From positions 9,796,001-9,860,000 of the forward strand of contig CM073558.1 in assembly GCA_037074615.1 (NCBI GenBank): a stretch of 64,000 bases of DNA, read 5' to 3'. This document shows, piece by piece, positions 26,011-37,368 of the stretch (positions are counted from its first letter, which is position 1; the number at the start of each line of letters is the position of its first letter). The position numbers and the translations under genes are program-made. The notes beneath the pieces are model-generated. The model was not told where the DNA came from and searched no databases. It was given only the letters and a program-made list of their open reading frames with translations. Source of the stretch: Leucaena leucocephala. Its lineage: Eukaryota > Streptophyta > Magnoliopsida > Fabales > Fabaceae.

Positions 26011-27123
26011 CATGCCGTTTTGTGTTTAAGTTAGGCTTCATTGTTGATTCATATGATATGTGTTAGTCGTAGCCGATCATATAATATGCATTTTATGTAT
26101 GACATATAAGGGATCCGTGTTATGTATGACATAAAAGGAATCTAAAAGGGAATTGAAATCGGTGGTGATACATTTTGATTTGATCAATTAATATAGATGG
26201 GGTCTGAGAAAACCGAATTCATATCCGTGTTATGTATGACCGCTATGGCTACCTATTCGCAGCGCAACATAACCGTAACATATATTGTTTTGTGAATGTT
26301 TTAGTTTTGAAACATTAATTGCCCTTCAATTAAATCTGAATGTTGATTCTTGAATGCTTAGGTATGGTGAACAATATGGCTCTAGATTGCAAGTGTTATA
26401 ATTTTTAAATACGGCCTGCGTGTCATGCCTTCCTATATATACTCTCAATGTACCTTCTCTTCTCATCTCACTCCCCTCGAATGTTAAAAGAGGTTTCTAT
26501 ATGTAATTTCCCTCTTCTTACTAGAGAGCTTCTCTTATTGGCTTAAGGGGACTTAGGATAGGTGAGCCATATTGTATCACGTTTAAATTATGCATCTTAT
26601 GATTATATCATAAACATGCATATTACTTGTATGAGATACAAACTGAGAAACATGCATTCTTATAAACTAGATAGTTAAATTAAGCCCTCTAAATGAAATC
26701 TTAAGTCATAATGCCATCAATTTATGAACACTTGCAAAACCTCGATCGCTCAATTGTGGACTCCACCAAAGTGGGTGCTTTTGAGTTATCTTGGGGAGAT
26801 AAGCAAGAGTAATGGTGCTACTCTCACATGTTTATTATTGTTTGACTTAATTGAGATTAACAAAATAGTTTTGGGTCTCTAGGAATTAGATGGAATTAAA
26901 AACATGAAAGATCATATGATGATAGAATCCCATGAACATCTAAGAGTTACATTTGATGTAATTGGTAAAGGTGTTACCTACCTAAATAACTTAATTTAAG
27001 CATCCTGCCAAAGCGGACTTAAGTTTGTGCCAAATATGGATCTTAGCCCACTAACTATTGCATTGAGGGTTGTTTATTTAGTGGGAGATTGCTAATTAAA
27101 TTGCATATTTTAATTGTAGAATC
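26011..27123 (+). other. leader between PBS and gag of the copia element
   Basis: Non-coding stretch of 1.1 kb with the motif TATGTATGAC repeated near 26095, 26115 and 26230. I saw no frame or RNA gene. Confidence 0.6.
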
Positions 27124-28104
27124 ATGACGACTAGTAATATCGCTACATTATCACTGCGATCTGTCCTTGAGAAGGACAAACTCAATGGGACAAACTTTCT
27201 TGACTGGTTTAGGAACTTGAGAATTGTTCTCAAGCAGGAAAGAAAGGCGCATGTCCTAGATTAACCCATTCCTGAGGAGCCAACAGCCAATACTCCTAGA
27301 GCTCAGAGAGATGCTTACACGAAGCATAAGGAAGACTCTGTCGATGTGGGATGCTTGATGCTAGCCACCATGGTTTCAGAGCTCCAAAGAGATCTGGAAC
27401 ACATGGAGGCTTATGAGATGATTGTGCATCTCAAGGAAATATTCCAGCAACAGGCAAGGCAAGAGAGGTATGAGACCACTAAGGCCTTATATTCCTGCAA
27501 GATGGCTGAAAGTGTATCAGTCAGTACTCATGTCTTAAAGATGAAAGGGTACATTAATCACCTTGACAGGCTTGGATTTCCCATGAGCCAGGAGTTAGCT
27601 ACGGATTTGATCTTGAACTCACTCCCGGAAAGTTATGACCAGTTTGTCATGAACTACAGCATGAACAACATGGAGAAATCTATTTCTGAACTGCATGGGA
27701 TGCTTAAAACTGCTGAGCTGAGTCTTAAGAAGAAGCCCAGTACTTTTTTTATGGTTCAGAAATGAAAGGGTATGAAAAAGAAAGGCAAAGGCAAGGGGAA
27801 GGGTCATGGCTCATCAGGTAAGACCAAAGAGTCAGGCAAGCCCGAAACCAAGCTTGCACTAAAGAAGGCAAAGCCTCTGAAGGAAGGAGTTTACTTCTTC
27901 TGCAATGAACCTGGTCATTGGAAGAGAAATTGCAAACTCTACCTCGAAGATCTGAAAAAGAACAAGAAGGATAGTGGGGCTATCGCTTCAAGTATTTATG
28001 TTATAGACATTCATCTTTCTACTTCCACCTCATGGGTATTAGATACTACATGTGGTTCTCATATTTGTACAAATGTGCAGGGACTAAAGGACGTAGGAAG
28101 CTGA
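27124..28104 (+). pseudogene. copia gag plus start of protease, broken
   Basis: The frame starts with ATG at 27124. It carries a copia gag: LEKDKLNGTNFLDWFRNLRI near the start, then CLMLATM, QARQERYETTKALYSCKMAE and ELATDLILNSLPESYDQFVM. Stops fall at 27262 and 27763 in the same frame. After a Lys/Gly-rich stretch comes a zinc knuckle, YFFCNEPGHWKRNC, in which the first Cys of CX2CX4HX4C is Tyr. Next is the protease site WVLDTTCGSHIC, where the family's DTG is DTT. The frame shifts near 28085-28105 into the integrase frame. With these losses the gag-protease cannot work. Confidence 0.93.
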
Positions 28105-29345
28105 AAAAGGGCGAGGTTGACCTACGAATTGGAAACAGAGCATGGGTTACTGTGTTAGTTGTAGGCACTTATGAATTAGTTCTGCCCACTGGGCTTTTGT
28201 TAGTTTTGAACAATTGCTATTATGTTCCTGCTTTAAGTAGTAACATTATTTCACTCTCTTATTTGGATAAGGAAGATTTCACTTCCATTACTGGGAATAG
28301 TAGATGTTCTATTTATCATAATGATGTTTTCTATGCTCATGGTGATTTACATGTTGATCATTACATATTAAATTTGGAACAACCCAATCATGAAAATATC
28401 TATAACATAATCGCCAAAAGGGTCAAACTAAACAATTTGAATCCCACAAACCTCTGGCACTGTCGTCTGGGCCACATAAATGAGAAATGCATTTTCAACC
28501 TCCATCAAGATGGATTTCTAAACTCATTTGATTTTGAATCATATGACACTTGTGAGTCTTACTTGTTAGGAAAGATGACAAAGTCACCTTTCACTGGGCA
28601 CAGTGAGAGGGCGACTAATTTATTAGGCCTCATACATACAGATGTGTGTGGACCGATGAACACAAATGCCAGAGGAGGTTATTCGTACTTCATAACATTC
28701 ATAGATGATTTCAGTAGATATGGGTATATCTATCAGATGAAACATAAATCTGAATCTTTTGAAAAGTTCAAAATATTTCAAAATGAAGTACAAAACCAAC
28801 TTGGCAAAACAATTAAAGCCCTTCGATCTGATTGGGGTAGTGAATATTTGAGCCAAGAGTTCATAGATCATCTTAGGAGTTATGGGATAGTCTAACAATT
28901 GACTCCTTGAGGGACACCATAATGGAATGGCATTTCTGAATGGAGGAATCGAACACTATTAGATATGGTTCTATCTATGATGAGTCAAACAGATCTTTCG
29001 CCCTCCTTTTGGGGCCATGCCCTAGAGACAGCTGTGTTCACACTCAATCGTGTTTCATCTAAGGCAATTGAAAAGACTCCGTATGAGATATGGACTGGCA
29101 GGACACCTAGTTTGTCTTTCCTCAAGATTTGGGGATGCGAGGTCTATGTTAAGCAACAAGCCTCAGACAAATTAGCGCCCAAATCCACAAGGTGCCTTTT
29201 TATTTGATATCCTAAGGAAACCAAGGGATATTACGTCCACAACCCCGCTGATAACAAAGTGTTTATTGTCAGAAATGGTATCTTTCTCGAACGAGAATTT
29301 ATCTCTAAAAGAACCAGTAGGAGTAAGGTACACCTCAAAGAAGTT
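28086..29345 (+). pseudogene. copia protease tail and integrase, broken
   Basis: The start joins the gag frame through a frameshift. In order: LNNCYYVPALSSNIIS (protease tail), LWHCRLGHINEK (GAG-pre-integrase), CESYLLGKMTKSPF, then the integrase core with HTDVCGPM (first Asp), FITFIDDFSRYGYIY, RSDWGSEY (second Asp; the family usually has SDRGGEY) and NGISEWRNRTLLDM (Glu). After that come SFWGHALETAVFTLNRV and FLKIWGCEVYV. In-frame stops lie at 28893, 28908, 28917, 29205 and 29346; several could come from C-to-T changes. The longest open part is 28032-28895. Confidence 0.93.
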
Positions 29346-29375
29346 TGAGAGCCATAAGACACCATAAAACTGCAG

Positions 29376-30440
29376 ATGGAAAATAGAGAAGACTCACAAC
29401 AAGTTGTTGAGACTCCTCAAGTCACGCAAGGTCCACGGAAATCTAATAGGACACGACTTCAGCCTCAGAGATATAGATTTATGATTTCTGATAGTCGTGA
29501 TGTGTTGCTCATTGAGCATAATGAGCCGACTACCTATCGAGAAGCTATAGTGGGACCAAACTCAGAAAAATGGCTTAATACCATGAAGTCTGAGATGTAA
29601 TCCATGTACGACAATAAGATTTGGACCTTAGTCGACTCGCCTGAAGGTGTAAAAACTGTCGGGTGTAAGTGGGTTTTTAAGGAGAAAACTGACATTGATG
29701 GCAATGTAAATGTCTTCAAGGCACAACTGGTTGCAAAAGGATTTACTCAAACTCATGGTGTGGACTATGATGAGACCTTTTCCCCAGTTGCAATGGCTAA
29801 ATCAATCAGAATCCTCTTTGCCATAGCAGCATATTATGATTATGAAATATGGCATATGGATGTCAAGACAGCCTTCCTTAATGGAAAGCTCCTTGAGGAT
29901 GTGTACATGGCACAACCTGAAGGGTTTGTGCGTTCTGAGGACTCTGGTAAAGTGTGCAAACTTCAAAGGTCCATTTATGGATTGAAGCAAGCCTCTCGGA
30001 GTTGGAATCATCATTTTGATGAAGTAGTCAAAGAGTTTAGATTTCTTCAAAACATTGATGAACCTTGTGTGTACAAGAAGGTTAGTGGGAGCACAGTTGT
30101 GTTTTTGGTACTCTATGTCGATGACATCCTACTTATTGGAAATGACATTCCTACCTTGCAGATTGTCAAGTCTTGGTTAGGAAAGTCTTTCTCGATGAAA
30201 GACATAGGTGAAGCCACCTACATCCTAAGAATCAGGATCTATAGAGATAGATCTAAAAGACTTCTAGGACTCAGTCAGAGTACATACATAGATAAAATAC
30301 TGCATAGGTTCAGTATGCACAAATCAAATAGGGGTTTCATACCCATGTCTCATGGTAGTCACCTCAGCAAAGATCTGTGTACTAGTACATCTGATCAGCG
30401 AGGTCGCATGAGTAAAGTTCCATATGCCTCGGCCATATGA
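29376..30440 (+). pseudogene. copia reverse transcriptase, catalytic part nearly intact
   Basis: The frame is the same as the integrase. The start covers the linker KSNRTRLQPQRYRF and the motif YREAIVGPNSEKW, with a stop at 29598. From 29604 a clear copia RT runs through GCKWVFKEK, KAQLVAKGFTQTHGVDYDET, DVKTAFLNGKL, VCKLQRSIYGLKQASRSWN and LYVDDILLIGND (catalytic YVDD kept). It stops at 30438. As the 5' part of the polyprotein is broken, this frame is not translated from its own start in a known way. Confidence 0.95.
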
Positions 30441-31107
30441 TCTATCATGTACGCCATGTTATGTACTCAACCAAATATCTCGTTTGCCTTAAGTATGACT
30501 AGCAGATATCAACAGGACCCTGGTGATGGCCATTGGACTGCTGTCAAGAATATCCTTAAGTACTTAAGAAGGACTAAGGACCTATTCTTGGTCTATGGTG
30601 GATTGAATGACGAACTCTGTGTAACTGGTTACACAGATACAAGTTTCTAAACTGACCAGGATGACCAAAACTCACAGTCTGGAAATATATTCCTCCTCAA
30701 TAATGGAGCAGTAAGCTGGAAGAGCTCTAAGCAGGGCACTGTAGCAGATTCTACAACAGAAGCTGAGTATATAACAGTATATGATGCAGCTAAAGAAGCC
30801 GTTTGGATCAGGAAGTTCATCACGGAACTAGGGGTGATACCTACCATCTCAGATCCAATAACTTTGCTCTGTGATAATAGCGATGCCATTGCACAGGCCA
30901 AAGAGCCTAGGTCACATCAAAGGACCAAGCATATACGCAGGCAATTTCATCTCATCAGAGAAATCAACAATAGAGGTGATATAAAAAATATGCAAAGTAG
31001 CAGGAGAAGATAATGTTGCTAATCCTCTAACAAAGCCGCTTGTGCAGGCAAAGCATGAGCGTCATGTTAGGTCAATGGGAATTAGTCAAATTAATGATTG
31101 TACATAG
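30441..31107 (+). pseudogene. copia RNase H, broken
   Basis: YAMLCTQPNISFALSMTSRY follows the RT, then GYTDTSF with a stop at 30648 where the family reads on through the first catalytic region. After that AVSWKSSKQGTVADSTTEAE, ALLCDN-like LLCDNSDAIAQAKEP and RTKHIRRQFHLIREI are present, so the acidic residues remain. A frameshift near 30990 precedes the tail (VAGEDNVANPLTKPL). Confidence 0.92.
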
Positions 31108-31110
31108 TAC

Positions 31111-31121
31111 AAGTAGGAGGT
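31111..31121 (+). other. polypurine tract of the copia element
   Basis: AAGTAGGAGGT directly before the 3' LTR start TGTTGGAAAT. Confidence 0.85.
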
Positions 31122-32894
31122 TGTTGGAAATTGTGCCCTAGGGGCCAATCATTGTCTTATGAACATTATTGATTTATGAATTTATTAATTGTGTTATCAT
31201 ATTATTTGCATGTTTACAGTGATGACCATCCTTGGATAATTCATGATCTTAATCTAAATGTCCCTGGTTGGTCATCTATGCGGGAGCAGAGATGAAATAA
31301 GACAAGTTTGACTCTGAAGATGTATAGAGATATAAATCAAAGTCATAGGCACATGTAAGAGTACATGGTGTTGGACTGACCCGCTATGAGAGAGCTGCAT
31401 GGGTTATGCATAAGCTGTTCTCATATACAAACCATGTCACTATGCCCTTTTACCTAAGATCATCATGGATTTCTACATGACAAACGCTCAGCTTTAACCT
31501 AGTCAAAAGTCACTTTTGATCGAATGATCATAAAGACTATGTTTGGGCCTAGTGGTTTTTCATGTGGAGGAATGTGAATGGTCAAGATGAAATTTGTCCC
31601 TCACATTCGTAGAGAGATATTACTGGGCCCCTCGATGAGTAAGTCTGAGAAATATATGGCCATACTGTAATGGAAAGGTAGTTCCATTTCTATAGTCAGA
31701 CTACTCAGGGATCGAGAAAGTAATGGTCAGGAATAGGAGGATGACATTATCTATGCCTCATCCATGACCAAAATATCGCGTGATAGAAGGGACATGATAT
31801 GGTTGTATAAAAGGTTACATCATTTAACGATCCTCATATGATTTGGGTAGTCGTTATGTCTTGCTAGAGACCACTTGCGACTTGTGGTCCAATATAGCAA
31901 ATGGCCCACTGCCAACTTCATATAGGCCTATAGGGTCGCACACAAAATAGCCCAACACGAGCTATGATGTCTAGATTCATTGAATCTAAGATATGTCCAT
32001 ATTTAATGAATGATCTAGGGTGGATGTATATATTTATTTATATTTATATTCATATAAATATAAATTCGTATATATACATTATATATAAGAGATATATGAG
32101 ATTTAATTTATAAGGATAAATTAAATCTCTATCACGTTTAAATTTGAAATTCAAATTGATAGGATATCTCATATAAGAGATATTTATAAGATTTAATTTA
32201 TAAGGATAAATTAAATCTCTATCACGTTTGAATTTGAAATTCAAATTGATATGATATCTCAAATTTGATTTATGAGAATAAATCAAATATAGTTCAGTCT
32301 TATCGTTATTTTAAGTTAAATAAATAGGTGAATTAAATATGTGGGACGGATTTAATATAAATAATATTAATTTAATTAGTTTCTTATCAAATTATACAAT
32401 ATATGATATTGTATTAATTTCAGAATTAATATAAGATTAACTCCAAAATCCAATTCGGTAGAGCAAAAGGCATAGCATCCTATATATCTGATTTTAGGAG
32501 CTACGTTTTGAAACATATAGAACACAGAAAGGCCAAAGGGAAATTTACAAAAGGTTTGTAGATAAGAAACTGCCAAAATAGAGACAGAGAGGACGAATTC
32601 TTGAGAAAGCCCTGGAGGGACAGGAGACGCTAGCACGTCATTCGTGGTTGGATTGCAATTCATGTGGATACCAGTAGAGGAAGCTGACCTGAGTGGTCGA
32701 CTTCTTGCGATCAGAAAGGGAGCACGAGCCACGGAGAGAAGCTGTGAACGTCGTGACTAGAAGCTGTGGAAGTCGCTGAGGAACACTGAGGGTAATGCTT
32801 CTTCCCACTTGACTTAAACACATACGGTAGATCCTGGCAAGGAATGGAAAAAATTTTAAGTTAATTTCCGCTGCGCGTCTTCCAATTCCTTACA
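31122..32894 (+). mobile_element. 3' LTR of the Angela/Tork-like copia element
   Basis: It starts TGTTGGAAATTGTGCCC and ends TTCCTTACA, with TATCA following at 32895-32899. It is 1773 bp, shorter than the 5' LTR by one 90-bp repeat unit. Point differences are scattered, so the insertion is not recent. Confidence 0.95.
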
Positions 32895-32899
32895 TATCA

Positions 32900-34061
32900 C
32901 TCTTCATATAAGAGTTCGATCTGATATAGATTGCTCGCAGTTAGAGAACATATTTCAATTAGAAGTTATGATAAGGCCATAACAACTAAATGCAATTACA
33001 AGTGGTTAGACCATAATTGGTAAGCCACAACAGAGTAAGAAAGATGAGAAGAAACTCCTGAGTAAGAGGGAAAATAAGTAAAGTCTTGGTAAATAATATA
33101 GGCTACTGAATGTATTTTAAAATTTTTATTGAGTTATCAACAAGTGAAAGCAGTTAACCTTATAACTTAGTCTATTGGTTTGAGATCTTTCAGAGATGAT
33201 GATACAATACAACGAATCATAGAGGATTCTGGAGGGTCATAGTTAGATCCTAGCATAGCTCAAGGGTCGTAGTTAGATCCTAACAGCTTCAGAGTCACAG
33301 TTAGATTCTGAAGAGGCTTACGGTTGATCACAGTTAGATCTCAAGGTTGCAGTTAGACATAGCCTAAGAAAAGTAATGAGCCATGAAGAAATGATAATAG
33401 TACAGTATCTCTTTGGAAAGATGATTACCAAGGACGAAGTTAAGGTAAGGAGCTTTACTAGTTGATTAACTCATCCAGAAAACCATTTATAATGATCTTC
33501 CTCAAATAGCATATATCATATACAGACTGAACTTAGTTTTCTCTTAAATGAAGGAGTCCAAGTTCAACTTTGAGTGCTAATATTCAAAAAGTTTTGTAGA
33601 AGTATGCCTGAGGAATAAAGAAGAGAACCCCTATGTTTTGAGAATAGAAGAGTATGAGTAGATAGATCCTACAGATAAGGATAAAGAGATTAAAAGGCTA
33701 ACGAGACCCAAAGAAGAGGGTCTAAGAAAGAGTAAAAATAGAACACATTTCTATGAGAAAGAATATGTTAGGGCTTAGAGCGATAAGAAATGTAACTTAG
33801 CCCTAACCTAGTAGAATGTTTAGCTAAAAGTTGCCCAAGCAAGAGTATCCCAATGATGGGTAGACCCCTAGGAATTAATGAGAGGGTGTAAATGCCACAA
33901 AAGATTGGCATAGATGCATAAAGTTAAGAAGAGCTAGAAAAGTCAAGAAAATATTATGAAATGAAAGGGACATTCTCCTAAGAGAAAATCTTCATCAAGG
34001 AATGAATAGAGGTTTAACCATAAAATTTCGCGGACAAAATTTATTTTAAGGGGAGGAGAAA
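32900..34061 (+). other. interior of the LARD-like element, right part, with PPT
   Basis: AT-rich, without long frames. It contains short direct repeats (about 33225-33365, GTAGTTAGATCCTA type) and ends in the Ty3-like segment ATTTATTTTAAGGGGAGGAG (PPT about 34046-34061) before the 3' LTR. The same Ty3 3'-end motif occurs in Tekay-type elements, so the LARD-like family probably derives from, or is mobilised by, such an element. Confidence 0.7.
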
Positions 34062-35943
34062 TGTCATATCCCAATTTTTAGGTCTAGAAGCCTAGTATGT
34101 AGCGTAAAGGTATGCTACCAGGCCCTGTTGAGTAGAAGTTTCAGAAGTATACATATGATATTCAGGGACTAAACTACAAGAAAGTGAAAGATCAGGGACA
34201 AAATTGTCAATAGTGAAAGTCCCTAGGGGCATTTTGGTAATTTGCTAAGGGATAATTCTTGGGAACCGAGCCACCAGAGTGTTAAACTTGATTTGAGACC
34301 CAAGATGACATCCCTAGATGTCCAAAAACGTGGCCCAAGAGTGATGTGGGTCCAAGTGGCATTAAAATATTAGTTTAGTACTTTTTCAATAAAGTAAAGT
34401 TACCCGGTCAAAGATAGAATTGGGGAAAATGATCATATAAGGCTTTAAACTTATCTAGAACCATGAGGTGGCATGAAAGGTGTCATCATGGGACCCACAA
34501 AGATGCCACATATCATGAGTCTAGAAGAAGAAGAAAAAGTAAGGACACATGGCACAATCTCAGTCGTTCATTCCAGGAAAAGACTCTAGAATTCTCTGGA
34601 AACACTGAGTAAGCTGGTGAGGTGTCCAAGGGCCCCACCATTGTGCCACCTAGCATGTGAGGTATCCCATGGATGATGTCACTTTGATGAGTCATTGAGG
34701 ATAATGATGTCATTGTGATGATGTAGGCAAAGCTTCTTGAAGAAGCTTAGCGATATGAGCCATTCATCGCAATTCAATCTAGACCATCCATTCCACCTCT
34801 ACTCAACTATAAATACCCCACTCCCCTCCTATTCCATGTCATGGCTAGCAAGAGAAAAAGGAGAGAAAGAAGAAAGAGAAAGAAAGGAAGGAGACAGAAG
34901 GAGTTCTGGCGAAGTTAGGAGTAATCCAAGGAGCTTAGGTACTTGGCCAGCTTAGGAATAAGGCTCTGACCTATGAAAAGAAGGAACCTTAGAGTTAAGG
35001 CTAAGAGCTAGAGGAAAGGCTACACGTCAAATAGTAAACTTACCTATTTGTATGCTTATGTTGCTTGGATGTTTTATGTGATGTTTACTTACTTTGATGA
35101 TGTGAAGCATGTATGATTAAGTAATGCTCTATTTCTTTTTATGCTATGGCCATATGTTATAAGTAAGGAACATGGAAGCATGTATGTTATCATTATGTAA
35201 GCATGATCATTAAGTTCACACATAGTAACATCAAGCATATAGTTGCATACATGGTATAGTTTCTGTTTGTTTGCTACTGAGATTTCCCCAGAAATCTCAT
35301 CCCTTCCATATCAATCCAATCACAGCAGGTCTTCTCAAGATGGGGGAGATAAAGATATATGAAGACAATTTAATAATTATTTAGTATGATTGATATGTGA
35401 TTGATGTATGTAATATTGATTACTAGAAATTGTCACTGTGAATAGTAACCCATAATGAGGCAGTGACATTTGAGCTGTAATAAGTAATAGTAAACAATTG
35501 AATAAATATATGATATCTTTCCAGTAAATAGTAGACATGCTAAGCTTCGATTTGATATATATAACGTCTTATTTGGATGTCTACACATGGAGATATGATT
35601 TTTCAAATTTGGGACCGAAAATGCTAGAATAAGGGGAAGATGCTGGATGAACAATAAACTTTGAGCGTTGACCAACATTGACGTGGTTAAAGCATGGTCA
35701 ACGAGTTGTTTTTCCATGAAAGAGAATTAAGTAGCTTTGTGTAGAAATTTGAATCACTTCATTTTGATTTTTCTAGAATTAGTTACAATTTTTTGCAGTT
35801 AGGTCACTCCTTTGGAATTTATACAGTGAATAGTACTCACTAGAGTAAAATTTCAGATTATATAATTTGACTTCTGTGACTTTAAAAGTGGTTCCTAATG
35901 CTACCATTTGATCCATAAGATGTAAGAAAATTAGGATGTTTCA
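34062..35943 (+). mobile_element. 3' LTR (1.88 kb) of the LARD-like element
   Basis: TGTCATATCC to GGATGTTTCA, 1882 bp, homologous to 20378-22257 throughout. The frames at 34513, 34737 and 35433 are LTR translations. A purine-rich stretch near 34855-34905 precedes the transcribed-looking 3' half. Confidence 0.92.
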
Positions 35944-35948
35944 CACAT

Positions 35949-37368
35949 GCTAGGAAAGAGTCATTTACTTCTGGATAACTCATCATCATTTCACTCATTT
36001 TACACTTCTCCTATATATATCCATCCTCAGAACATATAGAGGATCCCATCATATACACAACAAGCCCCTTTGAGCTTCTGTCTTCACTCCATTTCTCACA
36101 CTCTCTCATCACATCAAACTCTCTCACGCCATCCATCTAATTCCATCTCTCCATGTCTATTCTCTCTCCTCATCTATATTTTTGCTTTGTTCTTGGTAGG
36201 AAAAGCATAGGAACATTCCACTTCCATTTTGATCTTCTATTTCTACATTTATCATGACTGTTGCTGGTTTTGCTACTACTGTTGAAGTCTTGCAGCAATG
36301 GAGTTTATTGAGTCTTTGATTCAAATTTAATTGTATATAGTTGATGTAATTAATTCTGGTATTACTGAGCAATTAGAGTAATATATGATTAATGATTAGG
36401 AAACTAAGTTAGATTTCCTATTTTTACATAATTGATATTTTGATTGATTCTCATCTTGAACTAGTTGGATATGGTTATGGTTAATTAGAGCAATTATATA
36501 ACATAGTATAGTTGTATTTGTTTAATTCATCTTCTTCTATCTTTTCAATTGAATGTTTCATATTTCTCTATTCAATGTATGTGAGTTGTAGCTTTGATTG
36601 AGATTTAGCTAGCGAGTTGTTAGCTAACACATTCTAATTCAACTAATTAACTCCTCATACTCTGTGGATAATGAAGGTAGGGTAATCTCCAAGGAGACAC
36701 ACTTGTCATTGATTTATTTTATCATCATTAACACCTAAAATCATAAACATTAACATAGGATTTACATTTAAAAGTTATTCAAGATCTCATCTCATAATTT
36801 ATCTGATTAAGTTGTTAATTTTTGGCTCATTGGATTAGTTAGAAACTTTAACATCTATTTAGGTTCCCTATAAATTGACTTATGTTAGCTTTACTCTACT
36901 ATTGGTTAGCTTAGTTCCTTTTGGTAATTAAAATGACAGTTACCAAAACTCTTTGATTTCAAGTTTTCTTCTCTATGATTTTTAGTCAACACCAAATTGA
37001 CACTTAGTCACCACTAAAAATCAGTGTTTAATTCAGATTTACTCTCTATCACTTGTAGTCATGACTGGAGTGACATTTGGTTACAACCAAAAACTTCTAA
37101 CTTCAAGCATTTGCTCTCTGTGATTTTTAGTCGCAACCAAAATGACATTTGGTCGCAGACAAATATCCTCATTCAAAAATTTTGCTCTCTATAACTAACA
37201 GTCGTGACTTGTGTCACGATATCTATTATCTGTGTTTTTGAGTTGTGACATAAAGACCTTGTTATCATGACATAAGTGTTTTGTACTGCAATTACTTGAT
37301 CTGAATTTCTAAAATTGTTGTATTATTGATATACTTGATATCCTGCATACTTTTTTAGTGTGATTTGC
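35949..37368 (+). other. leader upstream of the Athila/Tat-type gag, with tandem repeats
   Basis: A C/T-rich start (36000-36160, CTCTCTCATCACATC type), then AT-rich sequence. Four imperfect units of about 70-72 bp start near 36968, 37040, 37111 and 37181, each with CTCT[A/G]TGATTTTTAGTC-like and GACATTTGGT-like parts. I did not see a clear LTR end or PBS, so the exact start of the element is unknown. Confidence 0.5.
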
